Both the position numbers and the translations under genes were made by a program. From Corynebacterium sp. HS2168-gen11 (GTDB taxonomy: Bacteria > Actinomycetota > Actinomycetes > Mycobacteriales > Mycobacteriaceae), in NCBI RefSeq assembly GCF_024834075.1, contig NZ_JANUXR010000009.1:1-64000 (forward strand): a DNA stretch of 64,000 nt. The letters are read 5' to 3'. Shown one piece after another: positions 19,594 through 29,195 of this stretch (positions are counted from its first letter, which is position 1; every line of letters begins with the position of its first letter). A model generated the notes under the pieces. That model was given only the letters and a program-made list of their open reading frames with translations. It made no database searches and had not been told where the DNA came from.

Positions 19594-20726
19594 TGCGCAT
19601 TTTGGTTGTGACGAATGATTTCCCGCCCACGATTGGCGGGATTCAGTCGTATATTCGCGACTATCTTGAAACCTTACCCGCCCAAGATGTCGTGGTATTC
19701 GCCTCAACCCAAGATGCCGCAGCAGCGCAACAGTGGGACGCAAGCGTTGAATACACCGTCTATCGCTACCCGCACGCTTTGATGCTCCCCACACTGAACA
19801 TGCGACGCGAAATGCAGCGCATTATTCGTGCTGAGAACATTGACACCGTCTGGTTTGCTGCAGCCGCACCGCTGGCAATCTTAGGCCGTGCCGCCAAGCA
19901 AGCAGGCGCAACCAAAGTGATCGCCTCGACGCATGGACATGAAGTCGGGTGGTCAATGCTGCCAATTGCACGGCAAATTTTAAACATCATCGGACGTTAC
20001 GCCGATACAATTACCTACATCTCTGCATACACACGCAATCGTTTCGCACGCGCAATCAACGCTAAAGAATACTACTGGCTGCCATCGGGCGTAGATATCG
20101 AGCGTTTCCATCCGGTCTCGGAATCGCAGCGTGCACACATCCGCGACACACTTGGCCTGAAGCAGGAGAGTTTGATCGTGGTGTGCATTTCACGGGTCGT
20201 GCGTCGTAAAGGACAAGACCAGCTTATTAAAGTCTGGCCAAGTATTCTTGCACGTCACCCGAACGCACATTTGCTTATTGTTGGCACCGGCTCGTATTTG
20301 CCTACCGTTGAGGCCTTAGCTGAAAAAAGCGGTCTCAAAGATTCCCGTATTCACTTGCTTGGGCGCATTGGCGACACTGAAATGGTGCAGTATTTACAAG
20401 CTGCAGATATTTTCGCTATGCCAAGCCGAACCATCGCCAATGGACTCGACGTCGAAGGCCTTGGCATTGTCTATCTGGAGGCGCAAGCTGTCGGCTTACC
20501 GGTAATCGCTGGCAATTCCGGTGGCTCGGCTGAAACCGTGACAAAAGACACTGCAATCGTGGTCGAAGGGACAAGTATTCCGCAGTTGCGCGAAGCCTTA
20601 TTTACACTGCTTGACGACGCATCCTTGCGTGCCAACATGGGCAAAGCTGGCCGGGCACATGTTATGGTGCATTGGTCCTGGCAACGTATGGGACAACGTC
20701 TGCGTGAGGTTCTCAACTATACCTAG
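19593..20726 (+). CDS. pimB: Phosphatidylinositol mannoside alpha-mannosyltransferase
   Basis: GT-B fold, GT4-family enzyme that adds the second mannose to PIM1 at the cytoplasmic face of the membrane, early in PIM/lipomannan synthesis. It has 377 residues. The N-terminal acceptor-side loop PPTIGGIQSYI and the C-terminal GDP-mannose site with the E-x7-E-like segment (VEGLGIVYLEAQAVGLPVI) are typical. The start codon overlaps the preceding stop (TAATG). Position before glk and plsC matches other corynebacteria. One exact copy of the 12-mer GCTTGACGACGC lies inside at 20609-20620 (LLDDA). Confidence 0.92.
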   Translation: MRILVVTNDFPPTIGGIQSYIRDYLETLPAQDVVVFASTQDAAAAQQWDASVEYTVYRYPHALMLPTLNMRREMQRIIRAENIDTVWFAAAAPLAILGRAAKQAGATKVIASTHGHEVGWSMLPIARQILNIIGRYADTITYISAYTRNRFARAINAKEYYWLPSGVDIERFHPVSESQRAHIRDTLGLKQESLIVVCISRVVRRKGQDQLIKVWPSILARHPNAHLLIVGTGSYLPTVEALAEKSGLKDSRIHLLGRIGDTEMVQYLQAADIFAMPSRTIANGLDVEGLGIVYLEAQAVGLPVIAGNSGGSAETVTKDTAIVVEGTSIPQLREALFTLLDDASLRANMGKAGRAHVMVHWSWQRMGQRLREVLNYT

Positions 20727-20832
20727 AATGTGCAAACTGGCTATAATGGCAGAATTGCGATACATGCAAAAATAGCGGCCCACAATTGTGGTTTGCGATG
20801 AGACTATGCGAACTAAAGGTAATGAGAAATTG

Positions 20833-21762
20833 ATGGCGGAAACAGTCACTATCGGCTTCGATATTGGCGGAACCAATATGCGAGCTGGAGTGGTCACGGC
20901 GGCCGGTACGATTGTTGAATCCTTGCAAGTCGATGTTCCGCACACCTCAGATGATCTCGAGCGTGGTATGAAAACTATGGTCGATACCTTGCGATCACGA
21001 CACGACGTGAGTGCCGTTGGCGTTGCTGTTGCTGGCTTTTTAGATCCAGATTGCGAAATTGTTCGCTTTGCACCGCATTTGCCGTGGCGCGAATATCCCG
21101 CGCGGCAACGGTTGGAATCTTTACTTGAACTCCCAGTGCGTCTTGAACATGATGCGAACTCAGCTGCATGGGGTGAATATGTCTTTGGTGGGGCACAAGG
21201 TTACGACAACTGGGTATTGTTCGCCATTGGCACAGGTATCGGTGCGACCATTGTCAGTGATGGGAAAATTTATCGGGGCATGGGCACAGCGCCAGAGTTT
21301 GGGCATCTGCCGGTTATTCCGCACGGACGTCACTGTGCTTGCGGGAAACAGGGATGCCTAGAACGCTACGCATCGGGAACCGCATTAGAGCACACCGCGC
21401 AGGAACGGTTGGCGGAAAATCCAAGTATTCAAACTTCGCTGCGAAATGAGCGAATCTCAGGAAAAACTGTCGTACAACATGCTCGTGCCGGTGATACCTT
21501 TGCCTTGGAAGTTGTCAAAGACTTTTCATATTGGCTTGGTATTGGTCTTTCAATTGTTGCTGATGTGTTGGATCCACCATTGATCTTGCTTGGTGGTGGG
21601 GTTTCCCAGGAACACGATTTGTTCTTAGCAGACGCGAAGGCTGTCATGGCTTCCAGTATTGTCGGTGCTGGCTATCGACCATTGCCGAAAGTCGCCGCAG
21701 CAAAACTTGGCGCTGATGCAGGTATGATCGGAGTAGCAAACCTCGCGCGTCAAGCACTTTAA
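20833..21762 (+). CDS. glk: Glucokinase (ROK family)
   Basis: Phosphorylates free glucose to glucose 6-phosphate. It has about 309 residues with the N-terminal phosphate-binding motif FDIGGTNMRAG, the sugar-binding LEHDANSAAWGE, and the ROK zinc motif CACGKQGC with preceding GHLPVIPHGRH. It closely resembles the ATP-dependent corynebacterial Glk; polyphosphate use cannot be excluded. The open frame begins at 20788; I chose ATG 20833 (MAETVTIGFDIGG) by family N-terminus, although AAAGG (20815-20819) is a little distant, so TTG 20830 or ATG 20806 are alternatives. Confidence 0.9.
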   Translation: MAETVTIGFDIGGTNMRAGVVTAAGTIVESLQVDVPHTSDDLERGMKTMVDTLRSRHDVSAVGVAVAGFLDPDCEIVRFAPHLPWREYPARQRLESLLELPVRLEHDANSAAWGEYVFGGAQGYDNWVLFAIGTGIGATIVSDGKIYRGMGTAPEFGHLPVIPHGRHCACGKQGCLERYASGTALEHTAQERLAENPSIQTSLRNERISGKTVVQHARAGDTFALEVVKDFSYWLGIGLSIVADVLDPPLILLGGGVSQEHDLFLADAKAVMASSIVGAGYRPLPKVAAAKLGADAGMIGVANLARQAL

Positions 21763-21873
21763 CTAATATGTTGCTCGTGGTGCTACCGCAGCAATATCTA
21801 TCACTAGGCGTGATCAACCTGATAATAGATATTCCTCAAAGCCAAGTGAGATTCAAAGGAGCAATCAGCGATC

Positions 21874-22599
21874 ATGGTAAATAAATGGTATTGGCTATAT
21901 AAGTATGTGCTCATTGGCCCATTTCTGCGGCTCTATAACCGCCCTACTATCGAAAACGTTGAGCGTATTCCTGCCACTGGTGCGGCTATCTTAGCCTCGA
22001 ACCATCAATCAGTTGCCGATTCTTTCTATCTACCGCTGTTGTGTCCACGCCAAATCACATTTTTAGCGAAAAGTGAATACTTCACGCAAAAAGGTTTTGC
22101 AGGTACGCTTAAGCGCAAGTTTTTTGAATCACTCAACCAAATTCCAGTGAATCGTACCGCCAAAAACGCCTTTGACTCACTCTTAGAAGCTGCTGGATCA
22201 GTTTTAACCAAGGGGCGTTTGCTCGGCATCTACCCAGAAGGCACTCGTTCGCCAGATGGTCGCGTGTATCGCGGCAAAACTGGTATGGCGCGCGTTGCGC
22301 TGCATTACGACGTTCCGGTGATTCCAGTGGCAATGCTCGGTGCTCGTGAGGCAAATCCTCCAGGAACTGTCATGCTGCGACCAGTTAAAGTTGGCATCCG
22401 CATTGGTGAGCCAATTCAAGCACGTGCCTTTGTTGCTGCTCAAGGACTTGATCCACTCAGCCATGAAGCCGCACGTGTATTAACCGATGAAGTTATGCGT
22501 GTATTAACAGAACTTTCAGAAAAACCGTATGTTGATATCTACGCACAAACCGTGAAAGCATCACTCGAAGCAGGAAAGGGATACCCCGAAGGCGCCTAA
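21874..22599 (+). CDS. plsC: 1-acyl-sn-glycerol-3-phosphate acyltransferase family protein
   Basis: Membrane-associated acyltransferase of phospholipid synthesis, converting lysophosphatidate to phosphatidate. It has 241 residues. The HX4D box is in SNHQSVADSFYLP (about residue 48) and the substrate motif EGTRSPDGRVYRGKTG at about 123. AAAGGAG precedes ATG 21874. Corynebacteria carry several PlsC paralogues, so the exact acceptor (phosphatidate versus PIM or other lipid) is open; the neighbouring pimB makes lipomannan-anchor acylation a conceivable alternative. Confidence 0.88.
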   Translation: MVNKWYWLYKYVLIGPFLRLYNRPTIENVERIPATGAAILASNHQSVADSFYLPLLCPRQITFLAKSEYFTQKGFAGTLKRKFFESLNQIPVNRTAKNAFDSLLEAAGSVLTKGRLLGIYPEGTRSPDGRVYRGKTGMARVALHYDVPVIPVAMLGAREANPPGTVMLRPVKVGIRIGEPIQARAFVAAQGLDPLSHEAARVLTDEVMRVLTELSEKPYVDIYAQTVKASLEAGKGYPEGA

Positions 22600-22668
22600 G
22601 ACATCGACTGGCAACCAGCCACATATTTCTCAATTGTACTGCTGGATCTTTGGAAACACTTATTCAAG

Positions 22669-23709
22669 ATGAACACTACACCACAGAAAACACGACTCGC
22701 GTGGCCTGACGTGGCACGCGGAATTTCCATTATCGGTGTTGTAGTCTTGCACTCCACGAGTGAGATCCCAGGTGGTAATGATACTTTCTTTGCTACAATC
22801 AATCACTTCATTAGTTACATCCGCATGCCACTATTTTTCATGGTCGCTGGATTCTTCGCGGTGAAAGTCTATCGCTTCAGTTTTCAAGAGCTGTTCTTCC
22901 GTCGCTTATGGTTCTTAGCAGTTCCATACGTGATTTGGGTTCCTATCGAACTATGTTCTTCGGCGCTGCGCGGTCATTTCCTACATGACACGCGTTTCCC
23001 GAGCTGGTTCTATTTTGTTTCAAATGTCATTTCCAGCCAAAACATGTACTGGTTTTTGTACATGCTGATTATGTTCACCATCATTTTGTGGACAACTCGA
23101 ACACTGGCCTGGCATCTACAACTATTGATTCCTGCGATGATCGTGGTCCTGACACCAATCTTGATCCAGATCCCAATCGGTTTTGTGCCGCGTTTACTCT
23201 ACTATCTCCCAATTTTCCTCTTAGGTGCATATTTACGTCCATTCATCACGAAGTATGCAACCTGGTGTCTTAGCCCACTTGGAATAGCAGTATCGTTGCT
23301 GTTGGCGGTGACAGCATATTGGTTCGAACACCTTGTGGTACCTGAATTCCTTACTCCGATTCAAACTACGCTGATCAGCATGATCTATATGCCAGTTGGT
23401 ATTACAGTGGCAGTTGCGCTGAGCATGGTAGCGGTGCTTGGGTCTGCAATTCAACTTGTCGGCCGGCACACTTTGGTGATCTATTTGGGTCACGCAGTGG
23501 GCTTGAATATAGGAATTGTCGCAATGGTGATAACCGGTATGATTGGCAGTGAGCTTCCAATTACCTTGATCGTTTTCGTAGGTATGCTCTGTGCCGCACT
23601 CGGTTCCTACGCAGTCTATGGTTTAACCCATACACGTAGGTTTAGGTGGGCAATCTTCCCACCAGAACTTCCGATTGCCACTGCATCAGCACGAGTGTCA
23701 CAAACATAA
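22669..23709 (+). CDS. Integral-membrane acyltransferase, acyltransferase-3 family
   Basis: Predicted O-acyltransferase that modifies an envelope glycan or lipid from the membrane. It has 346 residues with about ten hydrophobic segments. The N-terminal signature is RLAWPDVARGISIIGVVVLHS, containing the family catalytic-type His (VVLHS), followed by YIRMPLFFMVAGFFA. The start ATG 22669 has a poor ribosome site. It follows plsC by ~70 bp. The acceptor is not deducible; mycolate- or arabinogalactan-related acylation would be a guess. A 47-codon membrane ORF follows 12 bp later. Confidence 0.85.
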   Translation: MNTTPQKTRLAWPDVARGISIIGVVVLHSTSEIPGGNDTFFATINHFISYIRMPLFFMVAGFFAVKVYRFSFQELFFRRLWFLAVPYVIWVPIELCSSALRGHFLHDTRFPSWFYFVSNVISSQNMYWFLYMLIMFTIILWTTRTLAWHLQLLIPAMIVVLTPILIQIPIGFVPRLLYYLPIFLLGAYLRPFITKYATWCLSPLGIAVSLLLAVTAYWFEHLVVPEFLTPIQTTLISMIYMPVGITVAVALSMVAVLGSAIQLVGRHTLVIYLGHAVGLNIGIVAMVITGMIGSELPITLIVFVGMLCAALGSYAVYGLTHTRRFRWAIFPPELPIATASARVSQT

Positions 23710-23721
23710 GGGTTGATATTT

Positions 23722-23865
23722 GTGAAGACGAAACTCATAGTTGCAATTGCCATCATTGTCAGTTATTTGTTGTTGGCGGCGTTTAATGTGCCTGGTCATA
23801 TTATTGGCCCATTATGTTGTGGTGTGTTGGCAGGAGTATTGTTTTGGCCAAGCATAAAGCAGTAA
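23722..23865 (+). CDS. Small two-helix membrane protein behind the acyltransferase
   Basis: A 47-residue reading frame from GTG 23722 to TAA 23865. AAGGG at 23708-23712 overlaps the acyltransferase stop and sits 9 bp before the GTG, a good ribosome site and a sign of coupling. The sequence has two hydrophobic stretches: KLIVAIAIIVSYLLLAAF (4-21) and HIIGPLCCGVLAGVLFW (26-42), with a turn of Asn/Pro/Gly and a twin cysteine at 32-33. Function unknown; an accessory to the acyltransferase is an inference from spacing. Confidence 0.6.
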   Translation: MKTKLIVAIAIIVSYLLLAAFNVPGHIIGPLCCGVLAGVLFWPSIKQ

Positions 23866-24059
23866 CGAATCTTTGCATATCCTCACTGTGATGCAGCAAG
23901 GACGCATCGTGCATCAATACAGATGACGTCCAATACTCCAAGCGTTCAGGAACCTGTATTCCACGTGCACACTTTTGTACAATAACTTCGAAGATGTCAG
24001 CATGATTTGAGAAATACTTGAGTCTAAACTTTTTGCCGAATAACTGATAGGAAATCTGC

Positions 24060-24566
24060 GTGCGTTATTTTTATGACACCGAGTTCATCGAAAACGGTTC
24101 AACAATCGAACTCGTCTCTATCGGCATTGTCGCTGAAGACGGGCGCGAATATTACGCTGTTTCCACCACAACGGATCATTCCAATGCAAATAACTGGGTC
24201 AAAACGCACGTCCTGAATCAACTGCCGAATCCTTCAGCTCCAGTGTGGCGCAGCAATGAGACAATCCGTGATGAAGTTTATGCATTCCTGACCGCTGCAC
24301 CAACGCAACCACAACTATGGGCATGGGTGGGCGCGTACGATCACCTTGTACTCGTGCAGTTGTGGGGTGATATGGCGGCACTGCCACGCGAGATTCCACG
24401 CTATACCCATGAGCTGAAGCAATACTGGGAATTCGCTGGCCGACCAAAACTTCCGCCGATCCCTGCCGGCAATCACGATGCGCTTGTCGACGCACGTCAC
24501 AACCTCGTGAAATTCAAAGTTTGCCACGAGCTGTTACCACTGGACGAACGCAATAAAATTTCCTGA
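24060..24566 (+). CDS. Polyadenylate-specific 3'-exoribonuclease AS
   Basis: DEDDh-type 3'-5' exoribonuclease related to the mycobacterial enzyme RNase AS (Rv2179c), which degrades adenylate-containing RNA. It has 168 residues. Metal-binding residues appear as D6/E8 in FYDTEFIE, an Asp in WVGAYDH, and the HDALVDARHN C-terminal motif that carries the catalytic His and Asp. GTG 24060 follows GATAGGAAA. It is adjacent to the class II DAHP synthase gene, as in other Corynebacteriales. Specificity is assigned by family. Confidence 0.88.
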   Translation: MRYFYDTEFIENGSTIELVSIGIVAEDGREYYAVSTTTDHSNANNWVKTHVLNQLPNPSAPVWRSNETIRDEVYAFLTAAPTQPQLWAWVGAYDHLVLVQLWGDMAALPREIPRYTHELKQYWEFAGRPKLPPIPAGNHDALVDARHNLVKFKVCHELLPLDERNKIS

Positions 24567-24628
24567 TTTCTTCACAACCGGCAATATTTGTGTTGCTTTC
24601 TTCCTGAAATGTGCAATATTACCGCTAA

Positions 24629-26056
<1,428 letters not shown>

Positions 26057-26060
26057 CTTG

Positions 26061-26113
26061 AAAAATTTGCCCTTGAGGAGACTCGTTGTGAGACTGCCCA
26101 AGGGCAATTTTTT
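26061..26113 (+). terminator. Terminator after aroG
   Basis: AAAAATTTGCCCTTG (26061-26075) pairs with CAAGGGCAATTTTTT (26099-26113) with one bulge, a 23-nt loop and a terminal T run. Confidence 0.85.
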
Positions 26114-26213
26114 GCTGCTTGGCGTTCACGCCAGCTCGGCACTCTGCCGCCCATCCAGTACCACCTGCTTCACGCTCTGCCGCACACACGTCAGGAAGAT
26201 TTTCTCTAATAAC

Positions 26214-26250
26214 AAGACCTGCACTGATTTCTCATACCAGTGCAGGTCTT
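26214..26250. terminator. Hairpin downstream of pknL
   Basis: A 13-bp perfect stem AAGACCTGCACTG (26214-26226) with 26238-26250, about 100 bp beyond the pknL stop. The T tract is weak on the minus strand. Confidence 0.65.
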
Positions 26251-26346
26251 AGATGTTGTTCACGAGCTCAAGTCTTAAGCAGATCAGCTATTACTGCGAA
26301 CATTGATGATAGCACCTGCGTTGTGCAGGCAGTGATCACCAAACGC

Positions 26347-28581
26347 TTAGAACGTGCTTAATGAAACTGTTGTGCCAGCTTGTCGACTACTAAGGAACGA
26401 AGGCGATTGATACAACACGGTATCTTCTGGTTTCGCCTCTTTATCCTCAACTTTGACCTTAAAACCTGCATCCTGCAGCATCTGAGTTGCCTCATCAACT
26501 CGTTGTCCAATCACATTTGGAACATGAACTTTATTCACTAACTCCAACGTCACCTTCGTGCGATCAGCATCAATAAGCGTGCCAGGTGCAGGCGTGAGCG
26601 TGTAGATTTCATCAGCACGCTGACCTGTTGCAGATTTGTCATCAGTACGCTTCACTGTCGCCAATTGAATACCTGCTTGCGCTAAAGTCTCACGTGCTTG
26701 CTGCTCAGTGAGGCCTGTTACATCTGGAACTTCTTTGGCCGTTGAAACACGCAGAACAATATCGGCACCAAATGGTAATTCAGTACCTGCATCTGGTTGT
26801 GAGTTAATTGCATGATCTTGTTGCACATTGCCGTCGAAAAGCTTTTCGACGCTGACCTTAAAACCTGCATCTTCAAGAATTTGTCGTGCCTTGTCAGCCG
26901 GTAAATTATAGACGCTTGGAACCTGCACAGGCGCCGGGCCAAGTGAATAAAATACCGTGACCGCGGATTGAGTCAGTACCTCAGTGCCAACCGGTGGCTC
27001 AACGCGCGCAATTTGGCCCTCTTCCACATCATTGGAATATTCGGCTGGGCCAACGTTCATAACCAAGGTGTGGTCTGCCAGTAGTTGATCGTAGTGCTCA
27101 ATTGCGTGAAAATCCGGCACCACCGGCTTTCCTAAGGAAACCATCACACTGACAGATTGCCCTAATGCGGCTCGCTCTCCTGAACTAGGCTGAGTATCAA
27201 TGACTACATCGGGCGGCAGCTCATCGTGATACTGTTCGACAACTGCAGGTTGAAATCCTGCGGCTTCTAACGATGCCACTGCCGCAGTTCGTTCAAGGCC
27301 AAGTACTTGTGGGACTTCGCCGTATCGCCCAGATCCAAACCACCATGCCGCAACGAGGACTGCGCCGGTGCACAATGCAACGAAAAACAGCCACAGAGCC
27401 AGCCCTAAGCGATTGGAATTGCGTACAGGTGCCTGAGTGATGGTTTGTGGGGTTCGAGCGCTTAACGACGCCTGCGGCGATAGGTGAGGGGGCGCAGGTG
27501 CAGGTGGTTGTGGTGGATATGTTGGTTCGTATCTTTCAGCACGCGGGAATACACTTGTGCTCTCCGTGCTCGGGAACACGCTTGTGCTGTCACTGCCGAC
27601 AAACTTTTCTGTGACTGGAGTTGATGCAATCATGCTGGTTGCGTCAATAGCAGTGGTAAACATCTCGGTTGGCGATTCACCAGTGTTTGGAGCCACATGT
27701 GCAGCACGTGCCGCAGCTGAATGTACAGGTAGCGGAATCTGATAACTTCCAAGCGCTAGGGCAGCGGCGATATCGTCAAGTGCGGCTAAAAATTCACCAG
27801 CATCTTCAAACCGCAGCTGTGGGTTACGATTACAGGCATTTGCCACCAATTCGTCGACAAGCGGTGGGATGCCGGCAACGAAATTACTTGGTGCAGGAAC
27901 ATCCATGCTCAAGCGCTGGCGGGCATGCTCTAATGGGGTGTTTCCGGAAAAAGGAGTACCACCGGTGAGCAATTCGAATAACAAAATGCCAGCAGAATAC
28001 ACATCACTTGCTGGGGTGATGACATCATCGCGGGCTTGTTCTGGGGAAAGGTATTTTACCGTGCCAATAATTTGTGAAGATTGGTTGTGATCAGCGCGTG
28101 CGCCGCGAACTAAGCCGAAATCGGAAAGTTTAATTTGGCGGCTGGCAGAAATCAGCACATTATCAGGTTTAATATCGCGGTGTACCATGCCGGCTTCATG
28201 CACGGCTGCTAATCCCTGCAAAATCTGGCGCATCACTTCAACCGCACCTGCAACTGGCAATGGGCCTTGTTCTGCTAATAATTCACGCAGCGTTCCGCCG
28301 GTGATCAGCTCCATGATTAAAAAGACTTCATCGCCTTGCGCGGAGAAATCATAGACATCAATTAAATTTGGATGTCGTAAGTTCGCTAATGAGCGCGCTT
28401 CACGGCGAAATCGCTGCTGAAACACAGGGTCTTGCTGATATTGCTCAGTCATGACTTTTGCTGCCACTAATCTGCCAAGTCGAAGATCAACACAGCGGTA
28501 GACATACGACATGCCGCCGCGGGCGATTGTGGCTTCGACGCGGTAGCGATTTTCTAAAAGATAACCGTTGGAAAGCTGCAT
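26347..28581 (-). CDS. pknL: Ser/Thr protein kinase PknL with five PASTA repeats
   Basis: Transmembrane sensor kinase of 744 residues. The kinase domain (1-275) has ATP lysine K42, catalytic D136 in HRDIKPDN and the DFG motif at about 154. A Pro/Ser-rich juxtamembrane linker with the repeat STSVFP (332 and 341) follows, then a membrane helix (392-416) and five extracellular PASTA repeats (420-744), which sense muropeptides or lipid II in related kinases. All kinase motifs are intact. It is divergent from the Rv2175c-like gene, its known partner in mycobacteria. Mycobacterial PknL lacks PASTA repeats, so this is the corynebacterial architecture. Confidence 0.94.
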   Translation of the reverse strand: MQLSNGYLLENRYRVEATIARGGMSYVYRCVDLRLGRLVAAKVMTEQYQQDPVFQQRFRREARSLANLRHPNLIDVYDFSAQGDEVFLIMELITGGTLRELLAEQGPLPVAGAVEVMRQILQGLAAVHEAGMVHRDIKPDNVLISASRQIKLSDFGLVRGARADHNQSSQIIGTVKYLSPEQARDDVITPASDVYSAGILLFELLTGGTPFSGNTPLEHARQRLSMDVPAPSNFVAGIPPLVDELVANACNRNPQLRFEDAGEFLAALDDIAAALALGSYQIPLPVHSAAARAAHVAPNTGESPTEMFTTAIDATSMIASTPVTEKFVGSDSTSVFPSTESTSVFPRAERYEPTYPPQPPAPAPPHLSPQASLSARTPQTITQAPVRNSNRLGLALWLFFVALCTGAVLVAAWWFGSGRYGEVPQVLGLERTAAVASLEAAGFQPAVVEQYHDELPPDVVIDTQPSSGERAALGQSVSVMVSLGKPVVPDFHAIEHYDQLLADHTLVMNVGPAEYSNDVEEGQIARVEPPVGTEVLTQSAVTVFYSLGPAPVQVPSVYNLPADKARQILEDAGFKVSVEKLFDGNVQQDHAINSQPDAGTELPFGADIVLRVSTAKEVPDVTGLTEQQARETLAQAGIQLATVKRTDDKSATGQRADEIYTLTPAPGTLIDADRTKVTLELVNKVHVPNVIGQRVDEATQMLQDAGFKVKVEDKEAKPEDTVLYQSPSFLSSRQAGTTVSLSTF

Positions 28582-28643
28582 ACTTACCAGTATGACTGAA
28601 AAAATATGTTCGCGTCAGCTACGCACCACGAAAAAGTCTTGCT

Positions 28644-29024
28644 ATGTTTGCATATGTGAGTTCACAACAAGTACCAGTATCTATTTTGCCCGCTGACACT
28701 GAACTGCTCAGTGTCCCTGAATATGCAGAGCGTCTTGGCGTTCCTGTGACCCGAGTGTTCGACCTTTTGGGCGAGCACAAACTGATCTGTGTCTATGCTG
28801 AAGGCAAAAAACGCATTCCAGCAAATTTCCTGTCAGTCAAAGGCACAACGAATAAGTTTGTCCCAGGCGTAATTGCTGTCTTAAGCGATGGCGGCTATAC
28901 CGATGAAGAAATCTTTAGGTTCTTGTTCACCGAAGATGATTCCTTGCCGGGGCGACCAATTGATGCACTTCACGGCCATCTCGCGCGCGAAGTGATGCGT
29001 CGCGCACAGGCAATGGGATTGTAA
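28644..29024 (+). CDS. Rv2175c-type DNA-binding protein, probable PknL substrate
   Basis: Winged-helix-turn-helix protein of 126 residues. The N-terminal HTH is around TELLSVPEYAERLGVPVTRVFDLLGEHKL, and the C-terminal domain is the Rv2175c family region (GGYTDEEIFRFLFTEDDSLPG). In M. tuberculosis the orthologue is phosphorylated by PknL and binds DNA (established for that protein). Start is uncertain: ATG 28644 has no ribosome site. TATGTT at 28643-28648 could be a -10 that makes GTG 28656 a leaderless start, shortening the protein by four residues. Convergent with mptA. Confidence 0.85.
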   Translation: MFAYVSSQQVPVSILPADTELLSVPEYAERLGVPVTRVFDLLGEHKLICVYAEGKKRIPANFLSVKGTTNKFVPGVIAVLSDGGYTDEEIFRFLFTEDDSLPGRPIDALHGHLAREVMRRAQAMGL

Positions 29025-29044
29025 AGGTCGACTGAAGATTCAAG

Positions 29045-29079
29045 ACGCGGGTGCACAACATGGTGGTGTGCACCCGCGT
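29045..29079. terminator. Hairpin between the Rv2175c-like gene and mptA
   Basis: A 12-bp perfect stem ACGCGGGTGCAC (29045-29056) with 29068-29079. No T run, so possibly a weak terminator or processing site. Confidence 0.55.
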
Positions 29080-29093
29080 ACGTGTGCGGTATT

Positions 29094-29105
29094 GCTTGAC
29101 GACGC
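29094..29105 (+). repeat. Copy of over-represented 12-mer GCTTGACGACGC
   Basis: Intergenic copy 15 bp after the 29045-29079 hairpin, between two convergent genes. Confidence 0.7.
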
Positions 29106-29195
29106 GCCGCCGGTCACACTTTGTTGCGTGGCAATATAGCAGGAGGATCGCGTTGCTTGAGTAGTATTGTGCTGCAATGACCGCACAGGTTGGTA

